Shown: positions 26,429 through 35,082 of the stretch, piece by piece
How positions within the stretch are numbered: position 1 is the stretch's first letter
Layout: every line of letters begins with the position of its first letter
Assembly: GCA_019454205.1 (NCBI GenBank)
Contig: CP075369.1
Coordinates: forward strand, 1,426,001 to 1,490,000
Source: Xanthobacteraceae bacterium
GTDB taxonomy: Bacteria; Pseudomonadota; Alphaproteobacteria; Rhizobiales; Xanthobacteraceae
Length of the DNA stretch: 64,000 nucleotides
Reading direction: 5' to 3'
Position numbers and translations under genes: made by a program
Notes under the pieces: model-generated
Seen by the model: the letters and a program-made list of their open reading frames with translations, nothing else
Database searches by the model: none
What the model was told of the DNA's origin: nothing

Positions 26429-27144
26429 AAGCTGGCGCCACCGACCAGCGCACCATCAACATTATCCTGAAAAAGAATGGTCTTTGCATTGTCTGGCTTG
26501 ACCGACCCGCCATAGAGAACCCGGATATTCCCCGCCTCGCCGCTGAAGCGGTCCTCCAGTACCTTTCGGATCGCGGTATGAACCTCAGCCACGTCCTGCG
26601 GCGTCGGCGTCAGCCCCGTACCGATCGCCCAGACCGGTTCATAGGCCACCACCAGCCGCGCACCGCTGGCGCCGTCCGGAATCGACCCCGCCAGTTGCGC
26701 GCTAACCACCGGAATCGCCTCTCCTGCCTCCCGCTGCGCCCTGCTTTCGCCGACGCACACGATGGCACTCAGGCCCGCCCGCCACGCGCCTTCGGTCTTG
26801 GCCCGGACTACGGCATCGGTTTCGCCGTGATCGGCCCGCCGCTCGGAATGGCCGAGGATGACGTAACGCGCGCCGGCGTCTTTCAGCATCTCGGCGGAAA
26901 CATCCCCCGTGTGGGCGCCGGAAGCCTTGGAGTGGCAGTCCTGTGCGCCGATCGCGACGCCGCTATTTCCGGCGCGGCGGACGGCCTCGAAAAGCAGCGG
27001 GAACGGCGGGCAGATCAGAAGCTCCGTCTTGGCCGCAAGCGCCTGCGAATAGCCCCGGCAGATCGCATCCAGTTCGGATAGCGAAGCCGTAAGCCCGTTC
27101 ATCTTCCAGTTGCCCGCCACCAGCGGCCGCCGTGTCCGGTTCAT
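26386..27144 (-). CDS. tpiA: Triosephosphate isomerase
   Basis: Interconverts dihydroxyacetone phosphate and glyceraldehyde 3-phosphate. From the ATG at 27144 the product has 252 residues. The substrate Lys is in AGNWKMNG (about 10-17), the catalytic His in ILGHSERR, the catalytic Glu in VAYEPVWAIGTG, and the phosphate loop in VLYGGSVKPDNA. The open frame runs 32 codons further upstream, but that part is not conserved. It is divergent from the PpiD-like gene across about 150 bp. Confidence 0.97.
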   Translation of the reverse strand: MNRTRRPLVAGNWKMNGLTASLSELDAICRGYSQALAAKTELLICPPFPLLFEAVRRAGNSGVAIGAQDCHSKASGAHTGDVSAEMLKDAGARYVILGHSERRADHGETDAVVRAKTEGAWRAGLSAIVCVGESRAQREAGEAIPVVSAQLAGSIPDGASGARLVVAYEPVWAIGTGLTPTPQDVAEVHTAIRKVLEDRFSGEAGNIRVLYGGSVKPDNAKTILFQDNVDGALVGGASLKSSDFHGISGAYI

Positions 27145-27297
27145 TCGCTCCCCCCCAGATCGCTGTTTTTCTCTTTCCGAACGGGTTAATAGGCCCCGTC
27201 CGTTGCGGCAACCGCGACCGTTGCCGCAGCGGAGCGCCATCCCTATTATCCGCCGCTTTCGCGGGGGCTTAACCCCTGCATTTCATGGGAAAATTCG

Positions 27298-29184
27298 ATG
27301 CTTCAAGGCTTACGTTCAGGCTCGCGCAATCTGGCTACCAAGATTGTGCTCTTCATCTTGATGGGCCTGCTTATTGTCAGCTTTGCCTTCTGGGGCATCG
27401 GCGACGTTTTCCGCAATTTCGGCACCGCCTCCGTGGCGCGAGTCGGCTCGACCGACATCAGTTCCGAATTGTACCGGCGCGCCTTCACCGAGCGCGTGCA
27501 GCAGATCGGCCGCCAGTTGAACGTCGCGCTGAACGCCGAAGCCGCGCGTGGCTACGGCATCGACCGGCTTGTCCTTGGCGAACTTGTCTCGCAGGCCGCG
27601 CTCGACGAGAAGGCGCGCCAGTTCGGTCTCGGCGTCACCGACCAGATGATCGCGGAGCGCGTCCGCGCCTACCCGGCGTTCCGCGGCCCGGACGGCAACT
27701 TCAATTCGATGCACTACCTCAATGTGCTCCGCGACAACAACTACACGGAAGCGACCTTCCTCGCCGCGCAGCGCCGCGAGATCGTGCGCGAGCAACTGCT
27801 GAGCGCGCTCGGCACGAACAACCCGCCGCCCGCGTCGCTCGTTAACGCGATCTGGCGCTTCAATGTCGAGCAGCGCACGGTCGAAATGATCCGCCTTACC
27901 CGCGCGCAGGCCGGCACCATCGCCGCACCGACCGAGGACGACCTCAAGACCTATTACGAAGCGAACAAGAAAACGCTCCGCACCAAGGAGTTCCGCAAGC
28001 TGCGCGTATTGCAGCTTTCGCCAACGCCGTATCTCGCGGCGATCACGATTTCCGACGACGAGTCGAGGAAGGAATACGAGAACCAGAAGGAGCGCCTGAC
28101 CCAGCCGGAGAAGCGTCTCATCGAGCAGGTCAACTTCCCGTCGCTCGATGCCGCGAAAGCCGCCGCCGAGCGCCTCAAGAAAGGCGAGAAGCTCGAAGCA
28201 ATCGCGAAGGAACTGAAGCTGGAAATCGTTTCGCTCAATCTGGTGACGAAGACCGAAATTCTCGATCCCGCGGTCGCGGATGCAGCGTTCGCCCTAAGCG
28301 CGAACCAGACCAGCGAGCCGGTGAGCAGCCGCTTTGGTCCGGTGATCCTGCGGGTCGCGAAAATCGAGGCCATCCGCACGCCTTCGTTCGAGGAAGCCAA
28401 GGACCAGATCGCCAACAACCTGAAGCTCCAGCGCGCCTATGAGCAGACCCGCAAGATCCACGATCAGGTCGAGGACGAACGCGGCGGCGGCTCCACGCTC
28501 GCGGAGATTTCCGAGAAGCTGAAGCTCAAGCTCACCGACGTCGAGGTCGACGCATCAGGCCGCAAGCCCGACGGCAATCCCGTCATCGACATTCCGAGCT
28601 TCGAGACGATCCTGAAAACCGCATTCGCGACGCCGAAGGGCGTCGAGATCGACCCGATCGAGCAGCGCGATACGCGCAGCACCATCTGGTACGAAGTCGC
28701 GGACATCGTGCCGGAGCGCGAACGCACCTTCGAGGAAGCGAAAGCCGACGTAGAAGCGCGCTGGAAGGACGAGCAGACCACGAAGAAGCTGCTCGAAACC
28801 GCGCTCGAAATGCAGAAGAAGCTCGATGCCGGCGCGCCGTTTGCCGAAGTGGCGCCGGGCGTCCGCGTCGAGAAGCTCGACAATATCCGCCGCAACGCGC
28901 AGGTGCCGGGCGTCAATGCGAACCTGATCGCGCAGATTTTCGTCACGCCGCAGGGCAAGAGCGGCGTCGGCAATCCGCCGGATACGGTCGACAAGATCGT
29001 GTTCCGCGTCGTCACGGTCGGCGTGCCGCCGGGAGAACCGCCGGCCGAGGTCACGCAGCAGATTCAGCGTGCCATCACCAACGAATTGCAGGACCAGTTT
29101 GTCCAACGATTGCAGGACGAACTGGGCGTAAGGGTCAACGAGAATGCGGTTCGTCAGGTCACCGGCGACACCGCGAGAAACTAG
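27298..29184 (+). CDS. ppiD: PpiD-like periplasmic peptidyl-prolyl isomerase/chaperone
   Basis: A 628-residue inner-membrane-anchored chaperone. One membrane helix lies at about residues 13-36 (TKIVLFILMGLLIVSFAFWG), followed by a SurA-N-like helical region with YRRAFTERVQQIGRQLN, a parvulin-type domain near residues 250-370 and a long helical C-terminal part. PpiD works near the SecYEG exit on outer-membrane and periplasmic proteins. The trpE start lies 3 bp after its stop, so the trp genes are co-transcribed with it. The position upstream of trpE and downstream of tpiA is common in rhizobia. Confidence 0.88.
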   Translation: MLQGLRSGSRNLATKIVLFILMGLLIVSFAFWGIGDVFRNFGTASVARVGSTDISSELYRRAFTERVQQIGRQLNVALNAEAARGYGIDRLVLGELVSQAALDEKARQFGLGVTDQMIAERVRAYPAFRGPDGNFNSMHYLNVLRDNNYTEATFLAAQRREIVREQLLSALGTNNPPPASLVNAIWRFNVEQRTVEMIRLTRAQAGTIAAPTEDDLKTYYEANKKTLRTKEFRKLRVLQLSPTPYLAAITISDDESRKEYENQKERLTQPEKRLIEQVNFPSLDAAKAAAERLKKGEKLEAIAKELKLEIVSLNLVTKTEILDPAVADAAFALSANQTSEPVSSRFGPVILRVAKIEAIRTPSFEEAKDQIANNLKLQRAYEQTRKIHDQVEDERGGGSTLAEISEKLKLKLTDVEVDASGRKPDGNPVIDIPSFETILKTAFATPKGVEIDPIEQRDTRSTIWYEVADIVPERERTFEEAKADVEARWKDEQTTKKLLETALEMQKKLDAGAPFAEVAPGVRVEKLDNIRRNAQVPGVNANLIAQIFVTPQGKSGVGNPPDTVDKIVFRVVTVGVPPGEPPAEVTQQIQRAITNELQDQFVQRLQDELGVRVNENAVRQVTGDTARN

Positions 29185-29187
29185 CGC

Positions 29188-30705
29188 ATGGAAATTTTTC
29201 CGGACGAACGGGCTTTCGGCGCGCGCCACGCCGAAGGCAAGGCGCAACTCGTCTGGACGACGTTGGTCGCGGATCTGGAAACGCCGGTCTCGGCCTATCT
29301 GAAACTCGCGCGCAACCGCGCGAACTCTTTCCTGTTCGAGTCGGTCGAAGGCGGCGCGGTACGCGGCCGCTATTCCATCATCGGCTTCGACCCCGACGTG
29401 ATCTTCCGCGTGCATGGGGCATCCGCGGAGATCAACCGCAACGCGCGCAACAAAGGCTCCGCGTTCGAGGCCGTCGCGAAGCCACCGCTGGAAGCGATCC
29501 GCGCGCTGATCGAGGAAAGCAAACTCGAAGTGCCCGACGGCCTGCCGCCGATGGCGGCGGGCGTATTCGGCAATCTCGGCTACGACATGGTGCGGCTGAT
29601 GGAAAAGCTGCCCGCGCAGAAGCCGGACCCGCTCGGCATCGCCGACGCCACGCTCATCCGCCCTACCATCGTCGTCGTGTTCGACGCCGTGAAGGACACG
29701 ATGACGGTGATCACGCCGGTGCGTCCCGCGAGCGGCACCAGCGCGAAGTCCGAATATGCGCAGGCCGTGGAGCGGCTGACCGCTGTCGTCGATGCGCTCG
29801 ACCTGCCGCTGAACAAGGAAGACATTGCTCACGCCGATGAAACCATCGGCGCGAATGCGGTATCGAACACCACTGCTGCCGAATACGAAGCGATGGTCGC
29901 GCAGGCGAAGGAATACATCTTCGCGGGTGATATTTTTCAGGTGGTGCTGTCGCAGCGCTTTGAATCCGAGTTCAGGCTGCCGCCGTTCGCGCTGTATCGT
30001 GCGCTGCGCCGCGTGAACCCTGCGCCGTTTCTCTATTTCCTCGACTTCGGCGATTTCTCCGTCGCCGGTTCCAGCCCGGAAATCCTGGTGCGCGCGCGCG
30101 ACAACAAGGTCACGATCCGCCCCATCGCCGGAACGCGCCCGCGCGGCGCAACTCCGCACGACGACAAGGCCCTCGAAGACGAACTGCTCGCCGATCCGAA
30201 GGAACGCGCAGAACACCTGATGCTCCTCGACCTCGGCCGCAACGATGTCGGGCGCGTCTCGAAGATCGGCACCGTCAAGGTGACGGACCAGTTCTTCATC
30301 GAGCGCTACAGCCACGTCATGCACATCGTGTCGAACGTCGAAGGCGAGATGCACCCGAGCCACGACGCCCTCTCCGCCCTGGTCGCGGGTTTTCCCGCAG
30401 GCACGGTTTCCGGCGCGCCGAAAGTGCGCGCCATGCAGATCATCGACGAACTGGAGAAGGAAAAGCGTGGCGTCTATGCGGGCTGCGTCGGCTACTTTGC
30501 CGCCGACGGCTCGATGGACACCTGCATCGTGCTCCGCACCGCTATCGTAAAAGACGGAAAGATGTACGTGCAGGCGGGCGCGGGCATCGTCGCCGACTCG
30601 AATCCGGCTTCCGAACAGCTTGAGTGCGAGAACAAGGCGAAGGCCCTGTTTCGCGCCGCCGAGGAAGCGCGCCGCTTCGCTTCCGCCGCAAAGCGGGGGC
30701 AATAA
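29188..30705 (+). CDS. trpE: Anthranilate synthase component I
   Basis: Makes anthranilate from chorismate using ammonia from TrpG. The 505 residues include the N-terminal tryptophan-binding region (FLFESVEGGAVRGRYS, equivalent to the LLES motif) and the catalytic core with IAGTRPRG, LMLLDLGRNDVGRV and GFPAGTVSGAPKVRAM, ending in QAGAGIVADSNP. It is separate from trpG here, whereas many Rhizobiaceae have a fused trpE(G). The start lies 3 bp after the PpiD-like gene, so there is no room for a tryptophan leader peptide and attenuator directly in front of it. Confidence 0.97.
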   Translation: MEIFPDERAFGARHAEGKAQLVWTTLVADLETPVSAYLKLARNRANSFLFESVEGGAVRGRYSIIGFDPDVIFRVHGASAEINRNARNKGSAFEAVAKPPLEAIRALIEESKLEVPDGLPPMAAGVFGNLGYDMVRLMEKLPAQKPDPLGIADATLIRPTIVVVFDAVKDTMTVITPVRPASGTSAKSEYAQAVERLTAVVDALDLPLNKEDIAHADETIGANAVSNTTAAEYEAMVAQAKEYIFAGDIFQVVLSQRFESEFRLPPFALYRALRRVNPAPFLYFLDFGDFSVAGSSPEILVRARDNKVTIRPIAGTRPRGATPHDDKALEDELLADPKERAEHLMLLDLGRNDVGRVSKIGTVKVTDQFFIERYSHVMHIVSNVEGEMHPSHDALSALVAGFPAGTVSGAPKVRAMQIIDELEKEKRGVYAGCVGYFAADGSMDTCIVLRTAIVKDGKMYVQAGAGIVADSNPASEQLECENKAKALFRAAEEARRFASAAKRGQ

Positions 30706-30738
30706 CCTTCATCCGGAAAGCGGCTGGCCGCCGCACCG

Positions 30739-30768
30739 GACATGACCTAGAAAGACATGGCCTAGAAA
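30739..30768 (+). repeat. Tandem 15-bp repeat in front of trpG
   Basis: Two adjacent copies, GACATGACCTAGAAA (30739-30753) and GACATGGCCTAGAAA (30754-30768), differ at one position. They lie 6 bases before the trpG ATG, where a ribosome site is expected, yet there is no clear purine-rich SD. Each copy contains a start codon, one codon and a stop (ATG ACC TAG; ATG GCC TAG). They could be a simple replication-slip duplication, or could affect trpG initiation. Confidence 0.85.
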
Positions 30769-30774
30769 AACGCT

Positions 30775-31374
30775 ATGAACGTCGTCCTGATCGACAACTA
30801 CGACAGCTTCACCTGGAATCTCGTCCACTATCTGGGCGAACTGGGCGCGGATGTGCATGTCTATCGCAACGACGCGATCACTGTGGACGAACTGAAGGCG
30901 CAGAAGCCCGACGCGGTGGTGCTCTCGCCCGGCCCCTGCACCCCGAACGAAGCCGGCATTTGCCTCGACGTGATCAAGCAGATGGGCGCTAACACGCCGA
31001 TCTTCGGAGTCTGCCTCGGCCAGCAATCGATCGGTCAGGCTTACGGCGGCGACGTGGTGCGCGCGCCGACGCCGGTGCATGGCAAGCTGTCCATTGTGAA
31101 CCATTCCGGCGAAGGCGTTATGCGCGGGATCAATGGTCCGTTTCATGCGACGCGCTATCATTCGCTGGTGGTCGACCAGAAGACCATGCCGAAGGCCCTG
31201 AACGTCACGGCACAGACCGATGATGGTCTTGTCATGTCGCTTTCACACAAGGAACACCCCGTGCACGGCGTGCAGTTTCATCCGGAAAGCATCGCGTCCG
31301 AGCACGGCAAGGTGATCCTGAAGAACTTCCTCGATCTCGCCGCCGCGTGGAACGCGGCGAAAAAGAAGGCGTGA
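30775..31374 (+). CDS. trpG: Anthranilate synthase component II (glutamine amidotransferase)
   Basis: Supplies ammonia to TrpE; in some bacteria the same subunit also serves aminodeoxychorismate synthase. The 199-residue class I amidotransferase has the oxyanion region SPGPCTPNEAGICLD, the nucleophile Cys80 in GVCLGQQSIGQAYGG, and the His-Glu pair in GVQFHPESIASEHG. It is 69 bp from trpE, a gap containing a tandem 15-bp repeat, and 4 bp from trpD. Confidence 0.96.
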   Translation: MNVVLIDNYDSFTWNLVHYLGELGADVHVYRNDAITVDELKAQKPDAVVLSPGPCTPNEAGICLDVIKQMGANTPIFGVCLGQQSIGQAYGGDVVRAPTPVHGKLSIVNHSGEGVMRGINGPFHATRYHSLVVDQKTMPKALNVTAQTDDGLVMSLSHKEHPVHGVQFHPESIASEHGKVILKNFLDLAAAWNAAKKKA

Positions 31375-31378
31375 CGCG

Positions 31379-32395
31379 ATGGAACGCTTCCGCGCACTCC
31401 TCACCAAAGTCGCGACCGGCGCGCCGATGACGCTAGAAGAGTCAGCGCACGCCTTCGACAAGATGATGTCCGGTGAAGCCACGCCCTCGCAGATGGGCGG
31501 ATTGCTCATGGCGCTGCGCGTGCGCGGCGAGACGGTGGACGAAATCGCGGGCGCAGTCGCTACCATGCGCGCGAAGATGACCCGAGTGCAGGCTCCGGCC
31601 GACGCCATTGACGTGGTCGGCACCGGCGGCGATGCCGCGGGCAGCTACAACATTTCCACCTGCGCATCGTTCATCGTGGCGGGCGCAGGTGTGCCGGTCG
31701 CGAAGCACGGCAACCGCGCGCTCTCTTCCAAATCCGGCGCGGCGGACGTGCTGGCCGCGCTCGGCGTCAATATCGAACTCGGACCCGACGGCATCGCGCG
31801 CTGCATCCGCGAGGCAGGGATCGGCTTCATGTTCGCGCCGATGCATCACCCGGCGATGAAGCACGTCGGTCCCACCCGCGTCGAACTCGCCACACGCACG
31901 ATTTTCAATCTGCTCGGTCCACTCTCGAACCCGGCGGGCGTGAAGCGCCAGATGGTCGGCGTGTTCGCGAAGCACTGGATCGAACCGCTCGCGAACGTGC
32001 TGGCGGCGCTCGGTTCGGAGAAGGCGTGGGTCGTCCACGGCTCCGACGGCCTCGACGAAATCACCACCACCGGCCCGACCCATGTCGCAGAACTCGACAA
32101 GGGAAAAGTGCGCACCTTTGAAATCTCTCCCGCCGATGTCGGCCTGCGCGTCGCGCAACCGGCCGAACTGAAAGGCGCGGAAGCGGCGTTCAACGCCGAA
32201 GCGCTCCGCGCCGTGCTCGACGGCCAGATGGGACCGTTCCGCGACGTCGCGATGTTCAACGCCGCCGCCGCCCTTCTGATCGCAGGCAAGGGCGCAAACC
32301 TGAAGGAAGCGTTCGCAGTCGCGGAGAAATCGGTTGACAGCGGCGCAGCAAAGCAGCGCCTCGACAAACTCGTCGCCGTTTCGAAGGTGGCGTGA
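31379..32395 (+). CDS. trpD: Anthranilate phosphoribosyltransferase
   Basis: Transfers phosphoribosyl from PRPP to anthranilate. The 338-residue protein has the PRPP-binding motif VVGTGGDAAGSYNIST at about 79-94, KHGNRALSSKSGAADVL, and the anthranilate-binding region GFMFAPMHHPAMKHVGPTR. Length is normal. Its stop overlaps the trpC start as TGATG, so the two are translationally coupled. Confidence 0.97.
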   Translation: MERFRALLTKVATGAPMTLEESAHAFDKMMSGEATPSQMGGLLMALRVRGETVDEIAGAVATMRAKMTRVQAPADAIDVVGTGGDAAGSYNISTCASFIVAGAGVPVAKHGNRALSSKSGAADVLAALGVNIELGPDGIARCIREAGIGFMFAPMHHPAMKHVGPTRVELATRTIFNLLGPLSNPAGVKRQMVGVFAKHWIEPLANVLAALGSEKAWVVHGSDGLDEITTTGPTHVAELDKGKVRTFEISPADVGLRVAQPAELKGAEAAFNAEALRAVLDGQMGPFRDVAMFNAAAALLIAGKGANLKEAFAVAEKSVDSGAAKQRLDKLVAVSKVA

Positions 32396-33207
32396 TGGCG
32401 GACGTGCTGGAAAAAATCGGCGCGTACAAGCGCGAGGAAATCGCGAAGGCGAAACGCGAGCGCCCGTTCGCGGATGTGGAGACAGCTGCGAAATCCGCTC
32501 CCGCGCCGCGCGGCTTCATCCGTGCGTTGGAAGCAAAGCTCGCACGCGGCGATTACGCGCTGATTGCCGAGATCAAGAAGGCCAGCCCGTCGAAGGGCCT
32601 GATCCGCGCCGACTTCGATCCGCCTTCGCTCGCGCGCGCCTACGAGGCGGGCGGTGCGGCCTGCATTTCGGTGCTCACCGATACGCCGTCATTCCAGGGC
32701 GCACCGGAATTCCTGACCAACGCGCGCAGCGCGATCTCGCTGCCCGCGATCCGCAAGGACTTCTTCTACGACACCTATCAGGTCGCGGAAGCGCGCGCGC
32801 TCGGCGCCGACTGCATCCTCATCATCATGGCCGCGGTTGACGACGCCCTCGCCCGCGATCTCCTCGCTGCCGCGCATGACTGGAACATGGATGCGCTGAT
32901 CGAAGTTCACGACGCGCCGGAACTCGATCGCGCGCTGAAGCTGGACGGCAAGCTGGTCGGCATCAACAACCGCAATCTCCGTACTTTCGAGACGAAGCTG
33001 GAGACCACCGAGCAACTCGCGCCGCGCATTCCGAAAGACAAAGTCGTCGTCGGCGAAAGCGGCCTGTTCACTCCCGCCGACCTCGCGCGCCTCTCGCGCG
33101 CCGGCGTCAACACCTTCCTCATCGGCGAAAGCCTGATGCGCCAGCACGATGTCGAGGCCGCTACGCGCGCGCTACTCGACCGCACGGCGTTGCGCGCGAG
33201 TGCCTGA
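32395..33207 (+). CDS. trpC: Indole-3-glycerol phosphate synthase
   Basis: Closes the indole ring of the tryptophan precursor. From the ATG at 32395 it has 270 residues; a GTG one codon earlier is the alternative. The TIM-barrel motifs ALIAEIKKASPSKGLIR, IRKDFFYDTYQ, GINNRNLRTFETKL and VGESGLFTPADL match TrpC. There is no fused TrpF domain. trpF, trpB and trpA are not in the window, which matches the split trp operons of rhizobia. moaC starts 1 base after its stop. Confidence 0.97.
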   Translation: MADVLEKIGAYKREEIAKAKRERPFADVETAAKSAPAPRGFIRALEAKLARGDYALIAEIKKASPSKGLIRADFDPPSLARAYEAGGAACISVLTDTPSFQGAPEFLTNARSAISLPAIRKDFFYDTYQVAEARALGADCILIIMAAVDDALARDLLAAAHDWNMDALIEVHDAPELDRALKLDGKLVGINNRNLRTFETKLETTEQLAPRIPKDKVVVGESGLFTPADLARLSRAGVNTFLIGESLMRQHDVEAATRALLDRTALRASA

Positions 33208-33208
33208 C

Positions 33209-33733
33209 ATGCCCAAGACAAGAAAGAAAAAGACCGCAAAGAAACCCGCGAAAAAATCCGGCACGCTGACCCACATCCGCGCCGACGGCACCGCGCGCAT
33301 GGTCGATGTCTCCGGCAAGGCCGCCACCGAGCGCATCGCGGTCGCCGAGGGCCGCGTCATCATGAGCCGCGCCACGCTCGAACTGGTGCTGACCGGCAAC
33401 GCCAAGAAAGGCGACGTGCTGGGTGCCGCGCGCATCGCCGGCATTATGGCCGCGAAGCGCACCCACGAACTGATCCCGCTCTGCCACCCGCTGTTGCTCT
33501 CGAAAACCGAAATCGACATCGGCGTCGATCCGGCACAGGCGGGCTTGCTGGTGCGCGCCACCGTGAAGATGACCGGCCAGACCGGCGTCGAGATGGAAGC
33601 GCTCACGGCCGTCAGCGTCGCCTGCCTCACCATCTACGATATGGTGAAAGCCGCCGAGCGCGGCATGGTGATCGAAGGCATCCGCCTGGTCCGCAAATCC
33701 GGCGGCGCTTCGGGGGACTATCTTGCCGGGTAA
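33209..33733 (+). CDS. moaC: Cyclic pyranopterin monophosphate synthase MoaC
   Basis: Acts with MoaA in the first stage of molybdenum cofactor synthesis. From the ATG at 33209 it has 174 residues. The first 20 or so are a Lys-rich extension (PKTRKKKTAKKPAKKS) before the conserved MVDVSGKAATERIAVAEG. The core has AAKRTHELIPLCHPLLLSK and GQTGVEMEALTAVSVACLTIYDM. The Lys-rich tail is unusual for MoaC, so a start at a later codon was considered, but the codon before the core is not a start. It overlaps moeA by 11 bases. Confidence 0.95.
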   Translation: MPKTRKKKTAKKPAKKSGTLTHIRADGTARMVDVSGKAATERIAVAEGRVIMSRATLELVLTGNAKKGDVLGAARIAGIMAAKRTHELIPLCHPLLLSKTEIDIGVDPAQAGLLVRATVKMTGQTGVEMEALTAVSVACLTIYDMVKAAERGMVIEGIRLVRKSGGASGDYLAG

Positions 33734-34940
33734 AACACCGTTGCTCCCCGTCGATCAGGCGCTCGCGCGTGTCGTCGATGGCGCAACAGTTCTCGCTTCC
33801 GAACAAGTCCCGCTCCGCGAAGGTGATGGCCGCGTGCTTGCGGCCGACGTGAAGTCGTTACGCACGCAGCCGCCGTTCGACGTATCCGCGATGGACGGCT
33901 ACGCGGCGCGTGCACAGGATCTCGCAGGCGGCGCGCGGCTGAAGCTGGTCGGCGAGTCCGCCGCGGGTCATCCGCTGAAACACGAAATCGGCGCGGGAGA
34001 AGCCGCGCGCATCTTCACCGGCGCGGTGGTGCCGCAAGGTGCGGATGTCGTGGTCGAGCAGGAGTCCGCGCAGCGCGACGGCGATCATGTCACCCTTCCC
34101 GCCTACGAATCCGGAAAAAACATCCGCGCGGCCGGCGTCGATTTCCGCGCAGGCGAAGCGCTCTTGAAAAAGGGCGAACGCCTGACGCCGCGCGCGCTCA
34201 GCCTCGCCGCCTCGATGGATTACGCCACGCTCGAATGCGCGAAGCGGCCGCGCGTCGCGATCTTCGCGACCGGAGACGAACTGGTCGCGCCCGGTGCTGG
34301 CGGTCCGCCGGAACGCATCGTCGCGTCGAACCATTATTCGGTCGCGGCACTCTGCGAGCGCGAGGGCGCGGTCGTGGTCGATGCGCGAGTCCTGAAGGAC
34401 CGGCTCGAACTCATCACCGCAGCCATCGAAGGTGCGAAGGAAACTGCGGACGTCATCGTGACGCTGGGCGGCGCTTCGGTTGGCGATCACGACCTGATCG
34501 TGCCCGCGCTCAACGCGGCCGGCGCAACCATCGACTTCCACAAGATCGCGCTACGCCCCGGCAAGCCGACGCTCTCCGGCGGCGCGGGCAAGGCGCGCGT
34601 ACTCGGCCTGCCCGGCAATCCGGTCTCGACGTATGTATGCGGCGTGATCTTTCTCCAGCCGCTGCTGCGCAAGTTGCAGGGCATGAACGAAACGGTCCCC
34701 GTGCCGCAGCCCGCGATCCTCGGCGCGGATGTGTGGGAGAACGACCACCGCGCGGATTATGTGCGCTCGAAAAGTTCGTGGGACGAACAGGGCCGCCGCG
34801 TGGTGATGCCGTTCCTGAAGAAGTCGCAGGACTCTTCTTTTGCGTCGGTGCTGGTGAAGGCTGATTGCCTGCTGCTCCGCGCGCCGAACGCACCCGCCGC
34901 GAAGAAGGGCGACGTGGTGCACGTCATCCCGCTCGACTGA
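33723..34940 (+). CDS. moeA: Molybdopterin molybdenumtransferase MoeA
   Basis: Inserts molybdate into adenylylated molybdopterin. The 405-residue protein has PPFDVSAMDGYAAR, GEAARIFTGAVVPQGADVVV, the MoCF domain with TLGGASVGDHDLI, and LRPGKPTLSGG followed by GLPGNPVSTYVCG. The start is a TTG at 33723 that overlaps the moaC stop by 11 bases, so initiation probably depends on moaC translation. MoaC and MoeA act at different steps of the same pathway. It is the last gene of the ppiD-trp-moa run. Confidence 0.95.
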   Translation: MPGKTPLLPVDQALARVVDGATVLASEQVPLREGDGRVLAADVKSLRTQPPFDVSAMDGYAARAQDLAGGARLKLVGESAAGHPLKHEIGAGEAARIFTGAVVPQGADVVVEQESAQRDGDHVTLPAYESGKNIRAAGVDFRAGEALLKKGERLTPRALSLAASMDYATLECAKRPRVAIFATGDELVAPGAGGPPERIVASNHYSVAALCEREGAVVVDARVLKDRLELITAAIEGAKETADVIVTLGGASVGDHDLIVPALNAAGATIDFHKIALRPGKPTLSGGAGKARVLGLPGNPVSTYVCGVIFLQPLLRKLQGMNETVPVPQPAILGADVWENDHRADYVRSKSSWDEQGRRVVMPFLKKSQDSSFASVLVKADCLLLRAPNAPAAKKGDVVHVIPLD

Positions 34941-35082
34941 CGAGGATCTTCTCTCGCGCTTGATCGCAATTTCTCTCGCAGGCGGCGGGTTTCACGCGAT
35001 CTTAAGGGCATATATCCCCTTGGGCCATGTATCGGCGGAACTCCGCGCGGGAGCGCGGTAAGTGAGCCAGTTTTCAAATTGG

